A DNA stretch of 64,000 bases from Mesorhizobium sp. dw_380. Lineage in GTDB: Bacteria > Pseudomonadota > Alphaproteobacteria > Rhizobiales > Rhizobiaceae. How positions within the stretch are numbered: position 1 is the stretch's first letter; every line of letters begins with the position of its first letter. The stretch is from the NCBI RefSeq assembly GCF_018588885.1, contig NZ_JAFFIW010000001.1:124001-188000 (forward strand), in the 5' to 3' direction. The notes beneath the pieces were generated by a model, which saw nothing but the letters and a program-made list of their open reading frames with translations, did no database searches and was not told the DNA's origin. Made by a program: the position numbers and the translations under genes. Below, one piece after another: positions 44,456 to 53,815 of this stretch.

Positions 44456-44469
<14 letters not shown>
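43531..44469 (+). CDS. PfkB-family carbohydrate kinase
   Basis: 312 residues from the ATG at 43531 (TGATG overlap with the SIS gene); a GTG one codon earlier is possible. Ribokinase fold: N-terminal AVIGNVNVDLIVGPVSPWPK, substrate loop RVGGQAGNSALAWEALG, and the anion-hole/catalytic motif VDTIGAGDVFNAAFLAAL. The length and motifs suit sugar or Amadori-compound kinases (FrlD-like). It probably phosphorylates the imported compound before the SIS enzyme acts. Its end overlaps the ATPase start by 14 bases. Confidence 0.9.
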
Positions 44470-45541
<1,072 letters not shown>

Positions 45542-45585
45542 AGGAAAGTCACGCACGCGGCGGCGCTGTCGCCTCGCACCGCAGA

Positions 45586-46119
45586 CTATTTGGCGATCTC
45601 CAACAGGGAGGAGACCAGCAGCTTGCGCTCATCTTTCGACAGCACATCGGAATCGAAGAGGTTCATGCTGCGCAGCCCCTCGATGGCGAGATAGCAGACC
45701 AGCAGCGATTTGAGGTCGGGCGCCTCGCCCTTCAGCCGTTCGAAAAGCTGCCGCTTGAAAGTCTTTATCGGTGTCATGAAATCGGGATCCTCGGCGATCG
45801 CCGAAAAGATCCAGGACGCCGATGGCTGCTTTTCCTCGCAGTCCTGGGCCGACAATTTGATATAGACTGCGAGTGGATTTTTGCCGTTGTCGTTGCCGCT
45901 GGCGGATTCCAGCGCTTGCTCAAAATCGCGCAGATAGCTTTCGACCAGCCCCTGCATCAATTTGGCCTTGGTCGGAAAATTGTAGAGCAGCCCGCCCTTC
46001 GACACGCCGGCGCGGCTGGCGACTGCATCGAGCGACAGGCTGCCGGGCCCGGATTCCCGGGCAACATCAGCCGCCGCGGCGAGAATCTTCTCGCGCGAGT
46101 TCGGTCGTTGGGCTCTCAT
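45586..46119 (-). CDS. TetR-family repressor of the RND efflux genes
   Basis: 177 residues from the ATG at 46119, with GGGAGG just upstream. The N-terminal TetR DNA-binding domain (about 7-55) reads NSREKILAAAADVARESG, then SLDAVASRAGVSKGGLLYNF. The C-terminal helical ligand domain has ASWIFSAIAEDPDFMTPI. It diverges from the adaptor/pump operon, and a short perfect palindrome lies in the 144-bp gap. It probably represses both itself and the pump. Confidence 0.9.
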   Translation of the reverse strand: MRAQRPNSREKILAAAADVARESGPGSLSLDAVASRAGVSKGGLLYNFPTKAKLMQGLVESYLRDFEQALESASGNDNGKNPLAVYIKLSAQDCEEKQPSASWIFSAIAEDPDFMTPIKTFKRQLFERLKGEAPDLKSLLVCYLAIEGLRSMNLFDSDVLSKDERKLLVSSLLEIAK

Positions 46120-46148
46120 GGCGCCTCCCTTCGCAAGCTTAGGCCCAA

Positions 46149-46175
46149 TTGACAAGACCGTCCAGACGGTACAGT
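46149..46175 (+). promoter_or_regulatory. RND operon promoter with overlapping TetR-type operator
   Basis: TTGACA (46149-46154) resembles a -35 box and TACAGT (46170-46175) a weak -10. Between them lies the palindrome ACCGTC-CA-GACGGT (46157-46170). A repressor there would block polymerase. The site is 38 bp upstream of the TetR start and about 90 bp upstream of the adaptor start. Confidence 0.5.
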
Positions 46176-46263
46176 AAGACCGCCACTATTTGAAATCGGG
46201 ACCCACAGTCGATATGTGTCCCGATGTCCGAGCTTCGCGCCGGATTTCGACTGGGGGACTTCC

Positions 46264-47625
46264 TTGCTCAAGCGCGTACTTCGTATATCTATCGTTATTG
46301 TGGTTCTGGTCGTGCTCGTCATTGTGGTCGGCGGCATCGTCGGCTTCAATTTCCTGCGCGACAACGGTATCAAGCAGTATTTCGCCACTATGAAGCCGCC
46401 GGCGGCAACCGTGTCGACGACCATCGCCCAGCCGTCGAGCTGGACGCCGGGCGTCGAGGCGATCGGCACGGTCCGTGCTGTGCGCGGTGTCGACCTGACG
46501 GTCGAGACCACCGGCATCGTCAAGGACATCCTCTTCCACGCCAATCAGAAGGTGGCGGACAATGCGGTGCTGTTGCAGCTTGACGACGCTGTCGAGCGCG
46601 CCGATCTCGAAGCGCAGAAGGCGCAGGCCACATCCGACCAGGCAGCATTCACCCGCGCCATCGAGCTGCAGCGGCGCGGCGTCGGCACCGATGCGACACT
46701 GGATGCTGCACGGGCGGCCGCGAGCGCATCCGCGTCGCAGGTCACCAGGCTGCAGGCCGTGCTCGACCAGAAGCAGTTGACGGCGCCTTTCGCCGGCACG
46801 GCTGGCATTCCGAAGATCGACATCGGCCAATATCTGGCGCCCGGCACTGCCGTGGTGACACTGCAGGATCTTGACACGATGCGGGTCGATTTCTCGGTTC
46901 CCGAACAACAGCTCCCGCTGCTCAAGATCGGCCAGACGATACGGCTCGGCCTGGGCGGCGACGACAAGCCATTTGCCGGCGCCATCCGTGGCATCGACCC
47001 CAAGATCGACCCGTCCAGCCGGCTGGTGAACGTCCGGGCGGAAGTCGCCAATCCCGAGGGCAAGCTGACTCCTGGCCAGTTCGTGCAGGTGCGTGTCGAA
47101 TTGCCCGAGGAGCAGAATGTGCTGGCGCTGCCGCAGACCGCGCTGACCACCAGCCTCTATGGCGATTACATATTCGTGGTGCAGCCGGCCAAACCCGCCA
47201 GTGCGGCCCCGGCGCAGCCAGCCAAGCCGGAAGAAAAGCCAGCCGCGGCGGCCACCGATAAATCGCCGGACACCAAATCGGCGGACGCCAAGTCGGCGGA
47301 CGCGATGAAGCCGGCTGCTGACGCAGCCAAGCCGGCAGACACAGCCAAGCCAGCGGACAAGTCCGCTTCTGATGCCACCAAGCCAGCAGCAGCCGGCCCG
47401 GCCAAGCCGGCGGCGGAAGGCGACAAGCCCGCGCTGGTGTTGTCTCAGGTCTTCGTCAAGCCCGGCCGCCGCAATCAAGGCATGGTCGAAATCGTCGAAG
47501 GGCTGAAAGCCGGCGACGAGGTCGTTACGGCCGGCCAGAACCGCCTCTTCAACGGCATGTCCGTCATCGTCGACAACACCATCGACCCGACCAAATCGGC
47601 AAACAAGCAGGCCGACCAGCAATGA
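46264..47625 (+). CDS. RND efflux periplasmic adaptor (membrane fusion protein)
   Basis: About 453 residues from a TTG at 46264, favoured because GGGGGA lies just upstream and the signal anchor (KRVLRISIVIVVLVVLVIVV) follows at once; an ATG at 46216 is the alternative. Lipoyl/hairpin and barrel parts are recognisable in GVDLTVETTGIVKDI, LTAPFAGTAGIPKIDIGQYL and the LTPGQFVQVRVELP segment. A low-complexity insert of about 80 residues rich in Ala, Lys, Pro and Asp (47188-47430) interrupts the membrane-proximal domain before VLSQVFVKPGRR. It bridges the pump to an outer-membrane channel. Its stop overlaps the pump start (ATGA). Confidence 0.9.
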   Translation: MLKRVLRISIVIVVLVVLVIVVGGIVGFNFLRDNGIKQYFATMKPPAATVSTTIAQPSSWTPGVEAIGTVRAVRGVDLTVETTGIVKDILFHANQKVADNAVLLQLDDAVERADLEAQKAQATSDQAAFTRAIELQRRGVGTDATLDAARAAASASASQVTRLQAVLDQKQLTAPFAGTAGIPKIDIGQYLAPGTAVVTLQDLDTMRVDFSVPEQQLPLLKIGQTIRLGLGGDDKPFAGAIRGIDPKIDPSSRLVNVRAEVANPEGKLTPGQFVQVRVELPEEQNVLALPQTALTTSLYGDYIFVVQPAKPASAAPAQPAKPEEKPAAAATDKSPDTKSADAKSADAMKPAADAAKPADTAKPADKSASDATKPAAAGPAKPAAEGDKPALVLSQVFVKPGRRNQGMVEIVEGLKAGDEVVTAGQNRLFNGMSVIVDNTIDPTKSANKQADQQ

Positions 47626-50600
47626 GTTTTTCCGATCTCTTCATTCGCCGGCCCGTCCTCTCCACAGTTCTCGGCTGCATGATCCTGCTGCTCGGTTTCC
47701 AGGGCATCTTCAACCTGTCGATCCGGCAGTATCCTAAGGTTGACGAGACCGCGATCACCATCACGACGGCCTATCCGGGTGCCAGCGCCGACCTGATCCA
47801 GGGCTTCATTTCGGCCCCGATCGCGCGCGCCGTCGCCTCGACCGAGAACATCGACTACGTCACCTCGTCCAGCCGTCCGTCCTCCAGCACCGTGACGGTG
47901 CAGATGAAGCTCGGTTCCAACCCCGACGTGGCGCTGACCGAAGTGCTGTCCAAGGTCCAGGGCGTGCGCGGCACCTTGCCGGACGCCTCCAAGGATCCGG
48001 TCATCGTCAAGGGCACCGGCCAGCAGTTCGCGATGATGTACATCTCGATGCAGAATCCGAACATGACGAAGGAGCAGCTGACGGAGTATATCGAGCGCGT
48101 CATCAGGCCCCGCATGTCGACGGTCGAAGGCGTCGCCGACGTGCAGATCTTTGGCGCCCAGGAATATTCGATGCGCGTCTGGATCGATCCGGTCAGGCTC
48201 GCCGCGCGGGGCGTGACGGCAGCGGAAGTGCTGACGGCGATCAACAACTCCAACTTCCTGTCGGCACCCGGCAACACCCAGAACGAGTATATCGTCTCGT
48301 CGATCACCGTGCGCTCGACATTGCAGACGCCGGAAGCCTTCGCCGCGTTGCCGCTGCGCTCGACCGACGGCAATGTGGTGCGCCTGCGCGACGTGGCGCG
48401 CGTCGCACTCGCCGCCGCGAACACCGACACCAGGGTCTCTTTCAACGGCAAGCCTGGCACCTTCCTCGCCATCTTCCCGACCCCAGCAGCCAATCCGCTG
48501 ACCACCGCTGCAGCGCTCACAAAACTCGTGCCGCAGATCCAGGAGACGCTGCCAAAGGGCATGACGATCGAGGTCGTCTACGACGCCACCGGACAGATCA
48601 GCGCTTCGATTGAGGAAGTGTTCAAGACCATCGGCGAGGCGGTCGCCATCGTCGTCGTGGTCATCCTCCTGTTCCTTGGCTCTTTCCGTTCGGTGATGAT
48701 GCCGATCATCACCATCCCGCTGTCGCTGATCGGCGTCTGTTTCCTGCTGTTTGCGGTGGGCTATTCGATCAACCTTCTGTCGCTGCTGGCCATGGTGCTG
48801 GCGATCGGCCTTGTCGTCGACGACGCCATCGTGGTGGTGGAGAACATCCACCGCCACATGGAAGAAGATCACATGTCGCCGATGCAGGCGGCCTTCAACG
48901 GCATGCGCGAAATCGCCAATGCCATCGTTGCCATGACCATCACGCTGGCCGCCGTGTTCGCGCCGCTGGCCTTCACCGGCGGCCTGACCGGCGCGCTGTT
49001 CCGTGAATTCGCGGTGACACTCGCCGGCTCGGTGGTGCTGTCGGGCGTCATCGCCATCACCATCACCCCGATGATGTCGGCGCGCCTTCTGAAGCCTGGC
49101 AATGCAGGCCGTTTCCAGCGCATCGTCGACGGCATCTTCTCGCGCGTCGAGCACGTTTATGAGCGTGCCGTTACCGGGTCGCTGAACTATCGCCCGCTGA
49201 CGCTGATCATCGTGCTGGCGCTTGTCGGCGTGACCGGCTTCATGTTCACCAAGACCTCGACCGAGCTGGCGCCCGAAGAAGACCAGGGCTTCCTGCTCTC
49301 GCTCGTGACTGGGCCGCGCTATGCGACGTCCGATTACACCGAGACCTACGTCAACCAGATCCTGGGTCTGGTGAGGGACATTCCGGAGACACGGGCGCAA
49401 TTCTCGGCGGTCGCCTTCGGCGGCACCACGAACACCGCCTTCGTCGGTTTTGCCTTCAAGGATTGGGCCGAGCGCAAGCGCGGTTCGAAGGAGCTGCAGG
49501 CTGACATTACGGCGCGTATCAACAAGGTCGCCGGCGTCCAGGCCTTTGTCTTCGCGCCGCCGACACTGCCGGGCTCGGGCGGTGGCTTGCCCATCTCGAT
49601 GGTGGTGCGCTCGACCGGCGATTCCGCCGAAGTGTACGAGGCGGCCGAGCAGATCAAGAACAAGGCGCAGGCCTCCGGCCGCTTCATCGTCGTACAGAAT
49701 TCGATGGCCTATGACGCGCCGCAGGTGACGGTGACCATCGACCGCGACCGCGCCGCCGCCCTCAACCTGCCGATCGCCGATATCGGCCGGACGCTGACGC
49801 TGCTGGTCGGCGGCGCCGAAGTGGCGCAGTTCGACCGCGACTCCAACAGTTATGACATCATCCCCCAGGTGCCGCAGGAATTCCGCGACAACCCCGAAAA
49901 GCTCGGCGAATACTTCGTGCGCAGCGTGACGGGCGAGATGGTGCCGCTGTCGGCCGTGGTGAAGATTTCGAACAATGCGTCGCCGGCGGCAATCGAGCAG
50001 TTCAACCAGCTGAACTCGTCGACGATCTCCGCGCTGCCGCTGCCGGGTGTCACCACGGGCGACGGGTTGAAGGTCCTCGAGGACATCGCCAGGGAGAGCC
50101 TGCCCGACACTTTCTTCATCGACTATTCCGGCCAGTCCCGGCAGGAGAAGGAACAGGGCAACACGATCCTGATCGCTTTCGCGGCGGCCGTCATCGTCAT
50201 CTACCTGGTGCTGGCGGCGCAGTTTGAAAGCTTCCGCGACCCGCTGATCATCATGATGGCGGTGCCGCTGTCGATCTTCGGCGCCATCGTGCCGCTCAAT
50301 CTGGGCCTCGGCACGCTCAACATCTACACGCAGGTCGGCCTCATCACGCTGATCGGCCTGATCACCAAGCACGGCATCCTGCTGGTCGAGTTCGCCAACC
50401 AGCAGCGCGAAATCCATGGCATGCGCCGGCATGACGCCATCATCGCCTCGGCCAAAGTGCGCCTCAGGCCGATCCTGATGACGACGGCGGCAATGGCGCT
50501 TGGCGTGGTGCCGCTGATCGTTTCCAGCGGTGCTGGTGCCGCGGCCCGCTATTCGATGGGCCTGGTCATCTTCACCGGCATCCTGGTCGGCACCATGTTC

Positions 50601-50705
50601 ACGCTGTTCGTCGTGCCCATGTTCTACACCTTCATCGCCAGCAAGGACCTGCCGCATCTGGCGGAGAAGCCGGATCCGAAGCTGATGCCGGCGCTGCCGA
50701 GCTAG
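47622..50705 (+). CDS. RND multidrug efflux pump, inner-membrane transporter
   Basis: 1027 residues, the full length of HAE1-family pumps. The first helix is PVLSTVLGCMILLLGFQGI; the proton-relay Asp pair is D400/D401 in GLVVDDAIVVVENIHRH. Periplasmic porter domains follow helices 1 and 7, and the second half repeats the pattern with LITLIGLITKHGILLVEFAN. Together with the adaptor it exports toxic compounds using the proton gradient. No outer-membrane factor gene is in the operon, so a TolC-like protein from elsewhere must serve. Confidence 0.95.
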   Translation: MSFSDLFIRRPVLSTVLGCMILLLGFQGIFNLSIRQYPKVDETAITITTAYPGASADLIQGFISAPIARAVASTENIDYVTSSSRPSSSTVTVQMKLGSNPDVALTEVLSKVQGVRGTLPDASKDPVIVKGTGQQFAMMYISMQNPNMTKEQLTEYIERVIRPRMSTVEGVADVQIFGAQEYSMRVWIDPVRLAARGVTAAEVLTAINNSNFLSAPGNTQNEYIVSSITVRSTLQTPEAFAALPLRSTDGNVVRLRDVARVALAAANTDTRVSFNGKPGTFLAIFPTPAANPLTTAAALTKLVPQIQETLPKGMTIEVVYDATGQISASIEEVFKTIGEAVAIVVVVILLFLGSFRSVMMPIITIPLSLIGVCFLLFAVGYSINLLSLLAMVLAIGLVVDDAIVVVENIHRHMEEDHMSPMQAAFNGMREIANAIVAMTITLAAVFAPLAFTGGLTGALFREFAVTLAGSVVLSGVIAITITPMMSARLLKPGNAGRFQRIVDGIFSRVEHVYERAVTGSLNYRPLTLIIVLALVGVTGFMFTKTSTELAPEEDQGFLLSLVTGPRYATSDYTETYVNQILGLVRDIPETRAQFSAVAFGGTTNTAFVGFAFKDWAERKRGSKELQADITARINKVAGVQAFVFAPPTLPGSGGGLPISMVVRSTGDSAEVYEAAEQIKNKAQASGRFIVVQNSMAYDAPQVTVTIDRDRAAALNLPIADIGRTLTLLVGGAEVAQFDRDSNSYDIIPQVPQEFRDNPEKLGEYFVRSVTGEMVPLSAVVKISNNASPAAIEQFNQLNSSTISALPLPGVTTGDGLKVLEDIARESLPDTFFIDYSGQSRQEKEQGNTILIAFAAAVIVIYLVLAAQFESFRDPLIIMMAVPLSIFGAIVPLNLGLGTLNIYTQVGLITLIGLITKHGILLVEFANQQREIHGMRRHDAIIASAKVRLRPILMTTAAMALGVVPLIVSSGAGAAARYSMGLVIFTGILVGTMFTLFVVPMFYTFIASKDLPHLAEKPDPKLMPALPS

Positions 50706-50714
50706 CAACACAAA

Positions 50715-50740
50715 AAGAGGCCGGAATTTCCCGGCCTCTT
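50715..50740 (+). terminator. Intrinsic terminator of the RND operon
   Basis: AAGAGGCCGG (50715-50724) pairs perfectly with CCGGCCTCTT (50731-50740), loop AATTTC, followed by GTTTT. It lies ten bases after the pump stop and can also serve the convergent L,D-transpeptidase gene. Confidence 0.8.
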
Positions 50741-50834
50741 GTTTTGGCTGTGCTCGATACCGCCGGTTTGAACCGAAGCTTTCCGGCGGGAGTCCTGAAC
50801 AGGCACGGCGATCCGCCGGCCCACCCACAGCCTG

Positions 50835-51290
50835 CTACTTGACGATGACGATGCTGGTGTTATCAGGCCCGAAGGTCTCGACGAGCTGGTAGAAATCGGC
50901 GGCATTGTCGGGATGCAGCCGCACGCAGCCATGCGAGGCCGGCTGGCCGAGACGCTTGATCGCATCGGTGGCGTGCACCGCGTAGCCACCGCTGAAGAAC
51001 ACCGCGTGCGGCATCGGCGCATCGTCGTACTTCTTCGAATACCACATCTCATGCATTCGCGTCGGCTTGAACGAGCCCGTCGGCGTCACATGTGCCCTGT
51101 CGCCGGTGGAGACCTTCCAGGCGAAGGTCGGCCGGCCATCGACCGAGACCTCCATGACCTGCTGTGAAAGCGAGACCCGCGCCACGATCTTGTTCGCGGC
51201 ATGGGCGGCGTGGGCGCCGAACAGAAGCGCGGCGCCCGTGAACGCGGCGGCGGTGATGTTGATGAGCCTGGCGGCAATGGTGCTGTGCAT
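50835..51290 (-). CDS. L,D-transpeptidase (YkuD domain)
   Basis: 151 residues from the ATG at 51290, with AGAGAGGGAC upstream; the frame opens 38 codons earlier. The signal peptide is IAARLINITAAAFTGAALLF, cleaved near AHAA-NKIV. The YkuD catalytic motif HATDAIKRLGQPASHGCVRL holds the first His and the SHGCVR nucleophile Cys. It cross-links or modifies peptidoglycan, or attaches proteins, in the periplasm. It is a minimal single-domain form without a LysM region. Confidence 0.92.
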   Translation of the reverse strand: MHSTIAARLINITAAAFTGAALLFGAHAAHAANKIVARVSLSQQVMEVSVDGRPTFAWKVSTGDRAHVTPTGSFKPTRMHEMWYSKKYDDAPMPHAVFFSGGYAVHATDAIKRLGQPASHGCVRLHPDNAADFYQLVETFGPDNTSIVIVK

Positions 51291-51628
51291 GATGTCCCTC
51301 TCTCTGCCGGCCGGCCGGCTCCAATTCGATGAGCGGCTTATCGGCGCGACCTGTTTCGGATGTATTTCGCTAGATGCTCGTTTGTGTTTCGGATTTGTTT
51401 CCACTGATTAACAGGCCGGACAATCGGATTGACGGCGCTCACCGCCGCCAAACGTGTACAAGCCCAGCACATAGGTATTCGCGTGGAAACGAAAGTTCGA
51501 ATTATCGTTATATGAAAGGTTGCGGCTCAATTTCGAAACCGAACTGCAACAAAGCGCGGCTTTCGGCGGCATGATCCGGATACGGGCCGGAAGCAAAGTT
51601 GACGCAACGAAAGCAGACGGCAACGACC
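51291..51628. other. Intergenic region upstream of the L,D-transpeptidase gene
   Basis: 338 bp with the L,D-transpeptidase promoter on one side and presumably that of the next small gene on the other. 51490-51530 is AT-rich (TATCGTTATATGAAAGG). No operator, RNA gene or repeat could be identified with confidence. Confidence 0.4.
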
Positions 51629-51961
51629 ATGGGAACGAAAACGAACACACGATCCTGGCTCTTCAGGATCAGCATCGCGGCGGCGGTCATCGGTGGTGTC
51701 GGCACGGTTGCCGGCGGCCTCGTGGCAAGGCTCGCGGCGATGAGTTCAAGCGAAATCTCGACCCTGCACGTCGCCCTGTTTTCCGCCACGGTCTGGATTG
51801 TTTCCAGCGTGCGCATCGCCCGGCTCAAGGCCCTCTGGCGGGTTGGCCTTCGGCTGCTGGCGTTGCGCGGCCCCTCCGGCAACTTGCTGCCGAGAGGACC
51901 GAAGGCCCGCGCCGCGACGGGGGGCTCCGTGGGCGGCGCGGGCACTTCGGGAGCGTCCTGA
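51629..51961 (+). CDS. Small membrane protein of unknown function
   Basis: About 110 residues from the ATG at 51629; an ATG at 51599 is possible. Two hydrophobic segments: FRISIAAAVIGGVGTVAGGL and TLHVALFSATVWIVSSVRIA, followed by a basic, Gly-rich tail. No family is recognised. It precedes the 55-residue secreted peptide gene by 54 bp. Coding support is moderate, since GC-rich chance frames of this size occur. Confidence 0.45.
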   Translation: MGTKTNTRSWLFRISIAAAVIGGVGTVAGGLVARLAAMSSSEISTLHVALFSATVWIVSSVRIARLKALWRVGLRLLALRGPSGNLLPRGPKARAATGGSVGGAGTSGAS

Positions 51962-52015
51962 AGCGACCCGCACACATTCATTGTTGAAGAATTGGCATTT
52001 CTGGAGATTGGAACG

Positions 52016-52183
52016 ATGAAAACGAAATTCGCGGCCTCGGTGCTTTCCGCACTTCTTTATGCGCAGGGCCTGCTTGGCTTTGCCGCGCTTGCCAGCGTGC
52101 TCCTCAAGGACCGTGCCCAGGCAAACGAACTCGTCATGAGCAACGACATGCCATCAGGTCCGTCGCTGCTGGTGGTACGCTGA
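52016..52183 (+). CDS. Small secreted or membrane-anchored peptide
   Basis: 55 residues from the ATG at 52016 with GGAGATTGG eight bases upstream. The N-terminus KTKFAASVLSALLYAQGLLG is a typical signal sequence; a possible cleavage site is near DRAQA-NELV. The mature part would be only about 17 residues. Function unknown. It ends 57 bp before the convergent response-regulator stop. Confidence 0.5.
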   Translation: MKTKFAASVLSALLYAQGLLGFAALASVLLKDRAQANELVMSNDMPSGPSLLVVR

Positions 52184-52239
52184 ATTTCGGGAGCATCGGC
52201 GAGTTGGAAAATCCGATGCTCAGCCAGAATGCGCTGCCG

Positions 52240-52941
52240 TCAATCGGCGAATTGCTGCGGCGGATCGAACCGGTAGCCGGCGCCACGTATGGTGGTGATG
52301 GTCTCGGTGTCGAGCTTGCGGCGCAGCCGCACGATGCGCGAATCGATCGAACGGTCGAACGCGTCGGCATTCTCGGCCGGCGCGGCGGCAATGATGTCGT
52401 CACGCGTCAGCACCTTGCGAGGGCTGGCCAGGAACAGCCTGAGCAGCGCCACCTGACCGGGCGAAAGCTGTTCCTCCGTGCCGGAGCGGTGCATGACGAT
52501 TGCCGATCTCAAATCGACGGTCGCATTCTCCAGCACGATCAGTTCCTGTGTGCCCCTGCCGCGCCGCGAAAGCAGGCCACCGACACGGGCGGCGAGTTCC
52601 CTGACATTGAGCGGGCTTTCGATAACGTCGGCGGCGCCAAGTTCGAGCGCCAGCACCTTGTCGACGAGATCAGCCGGCCGGCAGATCAGGATGAAATCCG
52701 GCCCGCTTTCGCCGCCCCCGCTTTGGCCGCCATAACGCCTGAGCAGGTCGCGCCCTTCCGCCTGGCTGAGACTGTCGCCGACGACGACGACATCGACGCC
52801 CCTGCCCGCCAGCAGCGATTCCGCCTCCCAGGGCTGCCGCGCCTGGCGCACATCATGGCCACGCCGCTCAAGATGGTCGGCGAGTTCGGTCGCGACCACG
52901 TCGGCGACGGAAACAAGCGCAATGACGGCTCGTGCGGTCAT
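52240..52941 (-). CDS. OmpR-family response regulator with degenerate receiver
   Basis: 233 residues from the ATG at 52941 (TTGGAGAAC upstream). The receiver-like N-terminus (1-115) lacks the acidic pair: where ED/DD is expected it reads IALVSVADVVA. The conserved Lys before Pro is replaced in VIESPLN (Ser-Pro). An Asp remains in VVVVGDSLSQ. The C-terminal winged helix is intact, with SPGQVALLRLFLASPRKVLT and TITTIRGAGYRFDP. Phosphorylation in the usual manner seems unlikely. It is divergent from the canonical regulator/kinase pair, 94 bp away. Confidence 0.87.
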   Translation of the reverse strand: MTARAVIALVSVADVVATELADHLERRGHDVRQARQPWEAESLLAGRGVDVVVVGDSLSQAEGRDLLRRYGGQSGGGESGPDFILICRPADLVDKVLALELGAADVIESPLNVRELAARVGGLLSRRGRGTQELIVLENATVDLRSAIVMHRSGTEEQLSPGQVALLRLFLASPRKVLTRDDIIAAAPAENADAFDRSIDSRIVRLRRKLDTETITTIRGAGYRFDPPQQFAD

Positions 52942-53034
52942 GTTCTCCAACCGTTCCCTGGCAACTGGATATGAGTGCTGGACATCATGTTTATACCCAA
53001 TCTACTTTCCACTGAAAGTGGGAGCGAGAACATC

Positions 53035-53760
53035 GTGCGGGCAAGAATTGTCATCGTCGAGGACGAGCCCGACCTGAGGGACGCGGTTGCCGAATATCTC
53101 GGCGCTGCCGGCTATGATGTGGTGCCAGCCGAAACCGCGGCCGCTGCGCGCAGCCTGATCGAGACGCAAGCGTTCCATCTGGCCATCCTCGACATCGCCA
53201 TGCCGGGCGAGGACGGTCTGTCGCTCGGCCGCTGGCTGCGTTCGAGAATGCCGATCGGTATCATCTATGCGACCGCCGCCGGCACCGCGCTGGACCGCAT
53301 CGTCGGGCTGGAACTCGGCGCCGACGACTATATCGTTAAACCATACGAACTGCGCGAAGTGCTGGCCAGGGTCCGCAGCGTGCTGCGCCGCGTTCCGCAG
53401 CTGACGGAGCTGCTGGACAGGAAAGCCAGGACGGACCGCCGTTCCGTCGTTTTCGGCCCCTTCCAGGCTGATCTCGACGGCAGACTGGTCACCGGAGCCA
53501 ACGGCGTCGTGATCGATATGGCCAAGAGCGAATTCGACGTGCTGGAGGTTTTCCTGACCCGCGCCAACCGGCTTCTGACGCGCGCCGCGATCTCGGAAGC
53601 GATCGGCTTCACCGAGGATCCGGAATCGTCGCGTGCCGTCGATATCCGCATCATGCGCCTGAGGAAGAAGATCGAGGCCGACCCGGCCAACCCGAAATTC
53701 CTGCGCACGGTGCGCGGCGAAGGCTATATCTTCTCGCTGCCGACCGGTGACGGCAACTGA
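53035..53760 (+). CDS. OmpR-family response regulator (canonical)
   Basis: 241 residues from the GTG at 53035; an in-frame start 20 codons upstream is possible. Receiver: acidic pocket VIVEDEPD (about 7-13), phosphoacceptor Asp53 in LAILDIAMPGEDG, Thr/Ser in YATAAGT and Lys in DDYIVKPYEL. The C-terminal winged helix has FDVLEVFLTRANRLLTRAAI and FLRTVRGEGYIFSLP. It lies directly upstream of the hybrid histidine kinase, which probably phosphorylates it. Confidence 0.92.
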   Translation: MRARIVIVEDEPDLRDAVAEYLGAAGYDVVPAETAAAARSLIETQAFHLAILDIAMPGEDGLSLGRWLRSRMPIGIIYATAAGTALDRIVGLELGADDYIVKPYELREVLARVRSVLRRVPQLTELLDRKARTDRRSVVFGPFQADLDGRLVTGANGVVIDMAKSEFDVLEVFLTRANRLLTRAAISEAIGFTEDPESSRAVDIRIMRLRKKIEADPANPKFLRTVRGEGYIFSLPTGDGN

Positions 53761-53815
53761 GCGCCAGGCCCCCAAGGCTTGAGGTTCGCAGCCGTTGCCA
53801 GTCGATCGGATTGGC

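Noticed and set aside
47475..50828. Minus-strand open frame of 1117 codons antisense to the RND pump
   Set aside because: Chance frame opposite a GC-rich gene. The product is His/Arg/Asp-rich without domains, and the plus-strand pump is unmistakable.
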